In this document: one piece after another, positions 8,551-17,722 of the stretch | Numbering within the stretch: position 1 is the first letter of the stretch | Layout: the number at the start of each line of letters is the position of its first letter | From: Sphaerisporangium sp. TRM90804 | GTDB taxonomy: Bacteria; Actinomycetota; Actinomycetes; Streptosporangiales; Streptosporangiaceae | Direction: 5' to 3' | Length of the DNA: 64,000 nucleotides | Assembly (NCBI RefSeq): GCF_029846175.1 | Contig: NZ_JARWAC010000010.1 | Coordinates: 1-64,000 of the forward strand | Notes under the pieces: model-generated | Databases searched by the model: none | Told to the model about the DNA's origin: nothing | Seen by the model: only the letters and a program-made list of their open reading frames with translations | Made by a program: the position numbers and the translations under genes

Positions 8551-8564
8551 TGTTAACGATAACA
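8551..8564. promoter_or_regulatory. Putative LacI-family operator 1 of the GH27 gene
   Basis: TGTTAACGATAACA has perfect TGTTA/TAACA arms around a CG centre. Together with the site at 8672-8685 (same consensus on the opposite strand) it frames the likely promoter of the alpha-galactosidase gene. Confidence 0.55.
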
Positions 8565-8671
8565 AGAAGGAGTTGGGTCCTTATCTCGCCCATGGCTGAG
8601 GGGCACGAATGCCCCCGCTACGTGCGATGCGACCTCGGCTTGATGCTCCGGACAGCCCCGTTTCCCGGAGT

Positions 8672-8685
8672 TGTTATCGCTAACA
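8672..8685. promoter_or_regulatory. Putative LacI-family operator 2 of the GH27 gene
   Basis: TGTTATCGCTAACA; its reverse complement TGTTAGCGATAACA differs from the site at 8551-8564 in one base. Its centre is 121 bp from that site and its end is 62 bases before the GH27 start. Confidence 0.55.
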
Positions 8686-8735
8686 CCCGATGGGCCGCGC
8701 TTGTGCCTCGCATCCCCTGATGTCCACCCCCCTGA

Positions 8736-10421
<1,686 letters not shown>

Positions 10422-10445
10422 CGGCTCACCCGCACCACCCGCGAA

Positions 10446-10473
10446 GCTCACCCCCACGCCCGTGGGGGTGAGC
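10446..10473 (+). terminator. Hairpin terminator after the GH27 gene
   Basis: GCTCACCCCCACG, a CC centre, and the exact reverse complement CGTGGGGGTGAGC form 13-bp perfect arms 25 bases after the stop. There is no U-tract, as usual in actinobacteria. Confidence 0.8.
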
Positions 10474-10639
10474 CGCGGCCAGGCGCCCAGCGCACCGCGG
10501 TGTGCGCGTGGCCGGACGGTGCTCGGCGTGCACAGCGGCCCGCGGGAAAGGCTCCGGCGGGCCCGGTGCCGCCGGCACCCCCATCCGCCGTCGATCATCT
10601 TCTGGCCGGTGAGCGTGCCGGGGAATCGTCCTCACCGCG

Positions 10640-11386
10640 TCAGTACGCCGCACGGTTCTTCGCGCCGGGGTCGTCAACCAGGCCCGCCTCGTGCGCGAGC
10701 AGCACCGCGTTGGCCCGGTTGGCCAGGCCGAGCTTGCTCAGCAGCCTGGAGACATAGCTCTTGACGGTCGTCTCCGAGAGGAAGCGGTCCGCGGCGATCT
10801 CCCGGTTCGTCAGGCCCCGTCCGATCAGGCTCAGCAGGTGGCGTTCCCGGTCGTTCAGCACGGCGATCCTGCTTCTCGCGGCGTCCCGGTCGCCCGCCGC
10901 GCGTGCCGACCGGTCGAGCAGGCGTCGCGCGGCGCCGGGCGACAGGACGCTGTGCCCGCTCGCGGCCACCTTGACCAGGCCGAGCAGGTCTTCGGGGGGC
11001 GTCGTCTTCGCCAGGAAGCCGATCGCGCCCGCTTCCAGCGCGCCCAGCACATGGGAGTCGGAGTCGAAGGTGGTCAGTGCCACGACGGCGGGTGGTCCGG
11101 GCAGCCGGCTGATCTCCCTCGTGGCGGTGACACCGTCGACACCGGGCATCCTGATGTCCATCAGCACCACGTGGGGGCGGGTGCGCAGCACCTCTTCGAG
11201 GGCCTCGGCGCCGTCGTACGCCACGCCGACGACGTCGATCTCCGTGGTCGAGCCCAGGATGGTCCGCAGATGGCCGAGGACCATCGGGTCGTCGTCGACG
11301 AGCAGGACCCTGATCGCGGGGGACGGGCCGGTGCCGCCGGCCTGACCGGTGTCGTTCGGCGGTTCGGCCCACCGGGGGGCGGTCAT
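10640..11386 (-). CDS. NarL/FixJ-type two-component response regulator
   Basis: Receiver domain (IRVLLVDDDPMVLGHLRTIL) with the phospho-acceptor Asp77 in VVLMDIRMPG, a conserved Lys in FLAKTTPPEDLL, then a LuxR-type HTH near the C-terminus (LNDRERHLLSLIGRGLTNREI and SETTVKSYVSRLLSKLGL). 248 aa. It acts as a DNA-binding regulator phosphorylated by the DesK-like kinase encoded 121 bases upstream on the same strand. Targets are unknown; the divergent membrane protein at 13049 is a candidate by position. Confidence 0.93.
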   Translation of the reverse strand: MTAPRWAEPPNDTGQAGGTGPSPAIRVLLVDDDPMVLGHLRTILGSTTEIDVVGVAYDGAEALEEVLRTRPHVVLMDIRMPGVDGVTATREISRLPGPPAVVALTTFDSDSHVLGALEAGAIGFLAKTTPPEDLLGLVKVAASGHSVLSPGAARRLLDRSARAAGDRDAARSRIAVLNDRERHLLSLIGRGLTNREIAADRFLSETTVKSYVSRLLSKLGLANRANAVLLAHEAGLVDDPGAKNRAAY

Positions 11387-11507
11387 GTCCCAAGCGTATA
11401 CATTCGCGCTGGTCGCCGCGCTGGTGACGACGAGAGCCGGACCGGGCCGGTCGGGCCCGTCGTTCAGGTGGGGCCGTGGCCGAGGTGAGCCCGCACGGGC
11501 CCCTCGC

Positions 11508-12800
11508 TCACGTGGGGGCTCGCGGCGGAGACGACTGCGCGCGAGTCGGTCGTTCCCCGTGGTCCTCGGCCGGGACGGACGCCGGGAGGCTCGCCGTGAC
11601 CCGATACCCGCCCTGCTCGGTGGGCCCGCTCCGTAGCGTGCCGCCGAGCAGGGAGACCCGCCGTCGCAGGCCGGTCAGACCCGCCCGCGATCCGCTGGCC
11701 ACCAGCGACGGGTCGGTGGGCGCGGTGGGCGCGGTGTTGAGGATCTCGACGCTCACCGCCTCGGGGTGGTAACGCAGGTCGACGGTCACCCGGGCGCCTG
11801 GCGCGTGTTTGCGGACGTTGGTCAGCGCCTCCTGCACCACCCGGTACGCGGCACGGCGGATCACGGGGGACGCCGTGCCGGGATCGCCGCCGACGCGAAG
11901 CGAGGCCCCGGCGGCGGCGGTCAGCTCGGCCGGGTCGCCGCCGCGATCGCCGGTGCTCCGCCGCGCCGCCCGGCGGCCGTCCTGGCCGTGGCCGTACGTC
12001 TCCTGTGCCGGGGCGGCCCACTCGCCGCTGCGCATGACGCCGATGAGATCCCGCAGCTCGACCATGGTCCGGGAGCCGAGATCCCCGATCCGCCGTGCCG
12101 CGGCCCTGACGGCCTCGTCCTCGGTGGACGTCCGCAGGGCCCCGGCACGCAGGACGATCTCGGTGACGTGATGGGTGACGACGTCATGCATCTCGGCGGC
12201 CAGGTGCTGCCGTTCGGCCGCGATGGCCCTCTCGTTGAGGAGATGCCTCTCACGCTCGGCGATCTCGACCCGCTCGCGCAGCGAGTGCAGCAGCCGCGCC
12301 CGCGCCCGCAGGTACATCGCGGTCACGGCGGGCAGCACGGCGTAGACCGCACCGACGTACAGGCCGGTCCAGGTCGGCGCCCACGGCTGGATGTTCAGCA
12401 GCGCGAGCGCGCAGACGCAGGCGAACCCCGTGGGCGTGGGCCGCAGGTAGGCCAGGATCCACACCGCGGCGGGCGTCGCCAGCGGCGCCGGGCCCGCGAA
12501 GAGCGCGTCGGTGGAGGTCAGCAACCCGGGCGCGGCCAGAGCGGCGGCCTGTGCGACCACCGCTCCCAGGACGACGAGCACGCCGGCCGTCCGCGGGCGG
12601 CTCGGCATGAGCAGCAGGAGCCCGTCGATGACGAGGTTGAACACCAGCTCGGCCGCCGGCCCGAGCGCTCCCGAGGTCCGTTGCCCCCCGGCGTAGAGCA
12701 ACACCTGCAGGCACGCGTAGGCCGCGGTGACGGCGACCATCGCGACCTGCCCGGCCCGCCCGGGGTTCCGGTCGTGGGCGAGTGCCGATCGTGACGTCAT
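11508..12800 (-). CDS. DesK/NarX-type sensor histidine kinase
   Basis: Membrane sensor kinase of 430 aa. Five or six hydrophobic segments occupy residues 18-165. A coiled stretch (LRERVEIAERERHLLNERAI) leads to the HisKA_3 dimerisation/phosphorylation motif ERQHLAAEMHDVVTHHV with the phospho-acceptor His205. The HATPase domain shows RVVQEALTNVRKHAPGA (N box) and GLTGLRRRVSLLGG (G box). Partner of the response regulator that follows. The ATG is at 12800; the membrane-embedded input domain has no recognisable ligand site. Confidence 0.92.
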   Translation of the reverse strand: MTSRSALAHDRNPGRAGQVAMVAVTAAYACLQVLLYAGGQRTSGALGPAAELVFNLVIDGLLLLMPSRPRTAGVLVVLGAVVAQAAALAAPGLLTSTDALFAGPAPLATPAAVWILAYLRPTPTGFACVCALALLNIQPWAPTWTGLYVGAVYAVLPAVTAMYLRARARLLHSLRERVEIAERERHLLNERAIAAERQHLAAEMHDVVTHHVTEIVLRAGALRTSTEDEAVRAAARRIGDLGSRTMVELRDLIGVMRSGEWAAPAQETYGHGQDGRRAARRSTGDRGGDPAELTAAAGASLRVGGDPGTASPVIRRAAYRVVQEALTNVRKHAPGARVTVDLRYHPEAVSVEILNTAPTAPTDPSLVASGSRAGLTGLRRRVSLLGGTLRSGPTEQGGYRVTASLPASVPAEDHGERPTRAQSSPPRAPT

Positions 12801-13048
12801 GACCGCGCACCTTCCCCGTCAGAAGATGCCGTCACCTCCGCGAAGCCCGGCCGTCGAACAGACAACATCGGTGGCGTACAACGCAACTCGGTTGCCGAGG
12901 TCGCGGGGCTGCCGACCGATAGATTGTTCATCGTCCATACGGCGATTCGGCAGGTCAGCGTGCCGATGCCAGTGGCGTCCCGTCGCGGTCGCACGCGGGT
13001 TGAGCCGCCGTCCCATCGCCGTGAACCTCCCTTCACAAGGACGTCGGC

Positions 13049-14110
13049 ATGTGGAAGAACACGCACCGATCCGATCCCGTCCCGCACCCCGGACCGGCCG
13101 GCGACCGGCCGGAGCCGAGGTGGCGGCGATGGGCACCCGTCGTCTCCCTGTTACTCCTGGCACCGTTCGTGGCGGAACTGCTGCTCGGCGACGTCGCGTT
13201 ACCCAGTGTGGGCATCGTGGCGGCCTTCGTCCCGCTGTACGGCTGCGGGGCACTGCTCATCCGTGAGCTCGCGCGGCGCACCGGCCGGGGCTGGCCCACC
13301 ATCGCGTTGCTGGCCGGGGCATACGGCGTGCTGGAGGAGGGCTTCGCCACGATGTCCCTGTTCAACCCGGACTTCGCCGGGTATCGCCTGCTCGACGAAT
13401 CACCCCTGCCCTTCCTGGGCATGGGGGCGAAATGGACGGTCTACGTGCTGTCGCTGCACGTCATCTGGAGCGTCTGCACACCGATCGCGCTCGCCGAGAC
13501 CCTGTTCCCGCGCCGGGCTCGGGTGCCGTGGCTGCGCACGCGCGGCCTGGTCGTCACGTCCGCCGTGTTCCTGCTCACCGTCGCGCTCTACTGGGCCGGG
13601 GCGTTCTACGCGGCGGGGACGACCCCCGGCGCGCCGGTGTTCCGGCCCTCCGCGAACCAGATGATCGCGACCGCGGTCGCCGCCGTGGCGCTCGTCGTCG
13701 CGGCCTTCGCCGTCCGGCCGAACGCCACGGCCTCGCGCCCGCCCGGCTCCGTCCCGTCGCTCCCGCTCGTCTTCATCGGCTCGCTGGTGGTGACGAGCGC
13801 CGTCCGGCAGAGCGCTCATCACCTGCACGGCTGGGTGAGCGTCGCCGTCTGCCTGGCGGCCGAGGTCGTGGCGGTGGCCGTGCTCTGGTGGTTCGGCCGC
13901 CGGCGAGCGTGGGGGGCGCCACACGCCTTCGCCGCCGCGTCGGGCGCCGTCGTCGCGTACGCGTGGGCGAGCTTCTTCCTGACGCCCATCGTCGGCACGA
14001 CCGATCCGGTCATCGCCCGCGTCGGCAACGTGGTCTACACGCTGATCGCCGTCTCGATCCTCGCCCTCGCCGCACGGCGCCTTCGCGCCACCACGGCGGC
14101 CCGACCGTGA
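13049..14110 (+). CDS. Polytopic membrane protein of unknown function
   Basis: 353 aa with about nine or ten hydrophobic helices (WAPVVSLLLLAPFVAELLL, VGIVAAFVPLYGCGALLI, and so on). One cytosol-facing segment carries GVLEEGFATMSLFNPDF; the paired glutamates recall CPBP-type membrane proteases, but the other CPBP motifs are not evident, so I do not assign that function. AAGGA precedes the ATG. It is divergent from the kinase/regulator pair, so it may be their target; that is positional inference only. Confidence 0.8.
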   Translation: MWKNTHRSDPVPHPGPAGDRPEPRWRRWAPVVSLLLLAPFVAELLLGDVALPSVGIVAAFVPLYGCGALLIRELARRTGRGWPTIALLAGAYGVLEEGFATMSLFNPDFAGYRLLDESPLPFLGMGAKWTVYVLSLHVIWSVCTPIALAETLFPRRARVPWLRTRGLVVTSAVFLLTVALYWAGAFYAAGTTPGAPVFRPSANQMIATAVAAVALVVAAFAVRPNATASRPPGSVPSLPLVFIGSLVVTSAVRQSAHHLHGWVSVAVCLAAEVVAVAVLWWFGRRRAWGAPHAFAAASGAVVAYAWASFFLTPIVGTTDPVIARVGNVVYTLIAVSILALAARRLRATTAARP

Positions 14111-14142
14111 CGCGACGCCTCGTCCGTCACCGCACCAGCCCT

Positions 14143-16803
14143 TCACATTCTCCGGGCGCGACCCGGTCGGTCGACCGCATCGCCCGCCGTACCCGCCAAG
14201 GCGTCACGCAGGGCGGCGCGTGAGGTGATGCCGAGCTTGGGGAAGATCCGGTACAGGTGGGCGCCGACCGTGCGGGACGACAGGAACAGCCGCTCGCCGA
14301 TCTCCTTGTTGCTCAGCCCGGCGGCGGCCAGGCGGGCGACCTCCAGTTGCTGGGAGGTCAGGCCGTGCGCGGCGTCGGACCGCTGTGCCACGGCCACGCC
14401 GGTGGCGCGCAGTTCCTGTTCGGCCCGCCGCCGCCAGGCCGTCGCGCCGATGGAGGCGAACAGGTCGGCCGCCCGGCGCAGCTCGGGCCGGGCCTCACCC
14501 GGCCGCAGGTGGCGGCGCTGCAGCTCGCCCAGCGCCAGCCGGACCCTGGCGTGGTCGAACGGCCAGCGTTCGGTCCTGGGCAGCGCGAGCGCGGCCTTGA
14601 ACAGCGGCACCGCCTCCTCGTCCGGCGCCACCAGCGCCCGCGCCGCCATCACGTGCAGGCGCAGCCGGGGCGTCCGATCCGCCAGCCCGGACGCGGCGGC
14701 GGCGTGCGTCCTGGCCTCGTGGACCCGGCCGGTGCGCACCGCGGACTCCACCAGCTCGAAGACCGCCCAGGGGGCGAACGCCACGTACGGGGGGATGACC
14801 CCGGGCGGGCTGATGCTCGTCCAGTGCGCGTAGGCCGTCTCGTAGTCGCCGTGGGCCATCGCGGCGAGCGCGAGGTTGCGGGCCGACAGGGACAGGTGCA
14901 GACCGCTGCCGCGCGGCGCGGCCCACCGCTCGACGGTCCTGCTGTACTCGCGGGCGCGGTCGGCGTCGCCGCGGGCGGCGGCGAGCCAGCCCAGGCAGCA
15001 GCGCAGGTCGTGGGCGAGGAGTTCCAGATCGTGGCGGAGGCACAGATCGAGCCCGGCGTTGGCGGCGCTCTCGGCGTCGTCCCACCGGCCGGCCAGGAAG
15101 TGATCGTGCGCGGCGAGCCAGTAGCCGCTGGCGGCGTGGGTCACCGCGCCCTGCCCGGTCTCACCCTCGGTCAGGGCGCGGATGCGGTCGCGGTAGTCGG
15201 GCAGCAGGTCCATCCAGGTCGCCGCCCGGCATAACGCGGCCACCCGGGCGGGCGGGGCGTCGGCGGGCAGCGTGTCGAGCGCGGTGCGCACGAGCGCCGC
15301 CGAGCCGCCGCCCAGGAACACGTCGTGCAGCAGGCGGACGTGGTCGTCGTCGCAGCGGGCGACCACGTCGGTCACCTCCGCCCATTCCGCGGGGTCCTGC
15401 GCGTAAGAGGCGGCCACCACCCTGACCAGGGGCCCGGCCGCTGGTGTGCCGCGCGGCAGGCGGCGCGCGGCGTCCAGGTCGCCGTCGCGCAGCATGAGGA
15501 TCTGCGCCCTGGCGGCCAGAGCCCTGGACGGGTCGTTCAGGTGCCGCCGCGCCTGGTCCAGCAGCTCCTGCGCCAGGGTGAGCCGGCCGCACTCGCCGGC
15601 CAGCTCGGCGGCGTGCTGCAGCCGGACGGCCCGCGCCGCGGGGTCCGGAGTGAGTTCCGCGGCCCGCTGAAGCGCCTTGACGGCCAGGCCGCTGCCGCCC
15701 CTGCGGCTCACCGCGTGGGCGGCCTCCTCGATCTCGGCGGCCACCCGCTCGTCCGGCTCCGCCGTGGCCGCCGCGAGGTGCCACATGCGCAGCTCGGGGT
15801 CGGCCCGGTGCCGGTCGGCCAGGACGGCGTGCGCCTCGCGTGTCTCCTTCGGCGACGCCGTCTTGATGATCGCCGACCTGACCAGCGGGTGGCGAAGACG
15901 CAGGCCAGAAGGCGTCGAGTCGCGCGTGACCAGGCCGGCGCGCTCGACCTCGAGCAGTTCGTACGGCGACAGTTCGGCGCGATGCTCCAGGCGGTCGCCG
16001 TCGAGGGCGGCCACCAGCAGCGTCGTACGGATCCGTGGCGGCAGCTCCAGCAGCCGGGCGGCGAACCCGCTCTCCACCCGGGTGCGCGGGGACGCGCCGG
16101 TGGGCAGCGGTTCCACGCAACCGGAGGTCGGGGGCAGTTCGGTGATGGCCATGGGATTGCCCGCGGCCTCGGCGAGCACCCGTCGGCGCGCCGACGGCGC
16201 AAGGCCCGGATGGAGCAGGTCCAGCAGCCGCCCGGCCGCTTCGTCGTCGAGCGGCCCGACCTCCAGCGTGTGGATGCCGGGCGTGACCCGCTCGGTGGCG
16301 GTCAGCGGCCTGCGGGCGAAGACGGCGCGCAGGTCGTACGGCCGCAGCCGCAACAGGACGAACATCATCACCTCGCGGGTGGGGTGGTCCATCCAGTGCG
16401 CGTCCTCCACCGCGATCAGCACCGGCCCGTCCTCGGCCACGGCCGCCAGCACCGCCAGCGACGCCACCGAGACCGCCAGCCGGTCGGGCGCCGGGCCCGG
16501 ACGCAGCCCCAGCACCCGGCGCAGCACGTCATGGTGGAAGGGCTCGACCCGGTCCAGGTACTCCATCACCGGCGCGAACACCTGGTGCAGTCCGGCGAAG
16601 GCCAACCGTGTCTCGGATTCGAAGCCGCTGCCGCCCACGACCCTGACGCCCTGCCGCCGGGCGTAGGCGATCGCGGCCCGCAGCAGCACGGACTTGCCCA
16701 CACCGGGGTCGCCGTGCAGCACGACGTTGGGCGGCACGCCCGGGGCGCGGTCGATCGCCCGCCGCAGCGCGCCCAGCTCTCTGTCGCGTCCGATGATGTC
16801 CAT
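14143..16803 (-). CDS. LAL-type LuxR transcriptional activator (MalT-like ATPase)
   Basis: Large ATP-binding regulator. AAA/STAND domain with Walker A HGDPGVGKS at about residues 30-38 and Walker B-like VLIAVEDAHWMDH. A long alpha-helical TPR-like middle part follows, and a C-terminal LuxR HTH reads LTSQQLEVARLAAAGLSNKEI with SSRTVGAHLYRIFPKLGI. I start it at ATG 16803, preceded by AGGAG; the frame is open to 16878, but that would overlap the divergent hydrolase. 886 aa, usual for LAL proteins. The region between it and the hydrolase holds a 26-bp motif (16819-16844) that is repeated upstream of the hydrolase at 25055, a candidate binding site or promoter. Confidence 0.92.
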   Translation of the reverse strand: MDIIGRDRELGALRRAIDRAPGVPPNVVLHGDPGVGKSVLLRAAIAYARRQGVRVVGGSGFESETRLAFAGLHQVFAPVMEYLDRVEPFHHDVLRRVLGLRPGPAPDRLAVSVASLAVLAAVAEDGPVLIAVEDAHWMDHPTREVMMFVLLRLRPYDLRAVFARRPLTATERVTPGIHTLEVGPLDDEAAGRLLDLLHPGLAPSARRRVLAEAAGNPMAITELPPTSGCVEPLPTGASPRTRVESGFAARLLELPPRIRTTLLVAALDGDRLEHRAELSPYELLEVERAGLVTRDSTPSGLRLRHPLVRSAIIKTASPKETREAHAVLADRHRADPELRMWHLAAATAEPDERVAAEIEEAAHAVSRRGGSGLAVKALQRAAELTPDPAARAVRLQHAAELAGECGRLTLAQELLDQARRHLNDPSRALAARAQILMLRDGDLDAARRLPRGTPAAGPLVRVVAASYAQDPAEWAEVTDVVARCDDDHVRLLHDVFLGGGSAALVRTALDTLPADAPPARVAALCRAATWMDLLPDYRDRIRALTEGETGQGAVTHAASGYWLAAHDHFLAGRWDDAESAANAGLDLCLRHDLELLAHDLRCCLGWLAAARGDADRAREYSRTVERWAAPRGSGLHLSLSARNLALAAMAHGDYETAYAHWTSISPPGVIPPYVAFAPWAVFELVESAVRTGRVHEARTHAAAASGLADRTPRLRLHVMAARALVAPDEEAVPLFKAALALPRTERWPFDHARVRLALGELQRRHLRPGEARPELRRAADLFASIGATAWRRRAEQELRATGVAVAQRSDAAHGLTSQQLEVARLAAAGLSNKEIGERLFLSSRTVGAHLYRIFPKLGITSRAALRDALAGTAGDAVDRPGRARRM

Positions 16804-16818
16804 ACGGTTCGTCTCCTG

Positions 16819-16844
16819 GGTGCAGTCATCTGACCGATTGCCAC
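16819..16844. promoter_or_regulatory. 26-bp motif shared with 24974-24999
   Basis: Contains TGCAGTCATCTGACCGATT, with GTCA-TC-TGAC symmetry inside. 25 of 26 bases match the copy at 24974-24999. It sits between the divergent LAL regulator (16803) and alpha/beta hydrolase (16872) genes. It is either a regulator site or the upstream part of a shared promoter. Confidence 0.6.
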
Positions 16845-16871
16845 GCCCGCCGGCGGCGGCATGCTGGGCGG

Positions 16872-17645
16872 GTGCCACGACTACGGGTGGGAACAGACGT
16901 GAGCCTCTTCTACGAGGACGTCGGCGACGGGCCGCCTGTCGTCCTGGTGCACGGCTGGCCTCTGTCGTGCCGGTTCTGGGAACCCCAGATCGGCCCGCTC
17001 GTCGAGGCCGGTCGCCGGGTGGTCTGCTACGACCGGCGTGGTTTCGGACGATCCAGCCGCCCCTGGCACGGTTACGACCACCACACCTTCACCGCCGACC
17101 TGGCTGCCCTGGTCGAAGCCCTCGACCTGACCGGGCTCACGCTGGTGGGCTTCTCCACCGGCTGCGCCGAGGCCGTCAGGTACGCCGGGTCCGGCGGGGT
17201 GGCCCGGCTGGTGCTGGGCAGTCCGGTGCTGTACCCGGACCCGCTCGCCGACGAGCTCAGGATCGCCTCCCGGCGGCACCGCATCCCCATGCTGGACGAC
17301 CTGCTGCTGCGCTTCTTCGCCGTCGACGGCCACAGCACGCTGGACGAGCAGACCCGCCTGTACCTGCTCAGACTCGCCGCCGACGCCTCTCCCCAGGGGA
17401 CCGCGGACTCGCTGGCCGCGTGGAGCTCCGCGGACCCGGCCGCGGACCTGTCGCGCGTCGCCGTGCCCACGCTGATCATCCAGGGCGAGGGGGACGCGTT
17501 CGTGCCGCCGCTGGGCGGCGGGGCACGGGTGGAGCGGGCGATCGCGGGCAGCGCGCTCGTCACGATTCCCGACGCGCCGCACGGCGCCCCGCTCACCCAC
17601 TTTGAGCAGTGGAACCAGCTGCTGCTGGAGTTCTCGGCGAGATGA
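16872..17645 (+). CDS. Alpha/beta hydrolase (non-heme chloroperoxidase-like)
   Basis: Cytoplasmic esterase-type enzyme of 257 aa. The oxyanion segment VVLVHGWPLSCRFWEPQI is followed by the nucleophile in LVGFSTGCAEAV. The acid is probably in the IIQGEGDAFVPP region and the general base His in IPDAPHGAPLTHFE. Similar in layout to the hydrolase at 25055 ([23 protein letters not shown]). GTG start at 16872 with only a weak ribosome-binding site. Divergent from the LAL regulator, which probably controls it. The physiological substrate cannot be read from the sequence. Confidence 0.85.
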   Translation: MPRLRVGTDVSLFYEDVGDGPPVVLVHGWPLSCRFWEPQIGPLVEAGRRVVCYDRRGFGRSSRPWHGYDHHTFTADLAALVEALDLTGLTLVGFSTGCAEAVRYAGSGGVARLVLGSPVLYPDPLADELRIASRRHRIPMLDDLLLRFFAVDGHSTLDEQTRLYLLRLAADASPQGTADSLAAWSSADPAADLSRVAVPTLIIQGEGDAFVPPLGGGARVERAIAGSALVTIPDAPHGAPLTHFEQWNQLLLEFSAR

Positions 17646-17722
17646 CGGCATGGCACGACGGTAGGCAACGGGCCCGCGGGAGGGGTATCGGTCACATGAC
17701 GTAGGTGCCGGGGGCGCGCTAC

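Noticed and set aside
13049-14110. CPBP-type membrane protease
   Set aside because: An EE pair is present but the other conserved histidine/Fxxx motifs are not visible, so only a generic membrane protein is called.
16804-16878. Longer start of the LAL regulator at 16878
   Set aside because: It would overlap the divergent hydrolase start and the shared 26-bp motif; ATG 16803 has a proper AGGAG.
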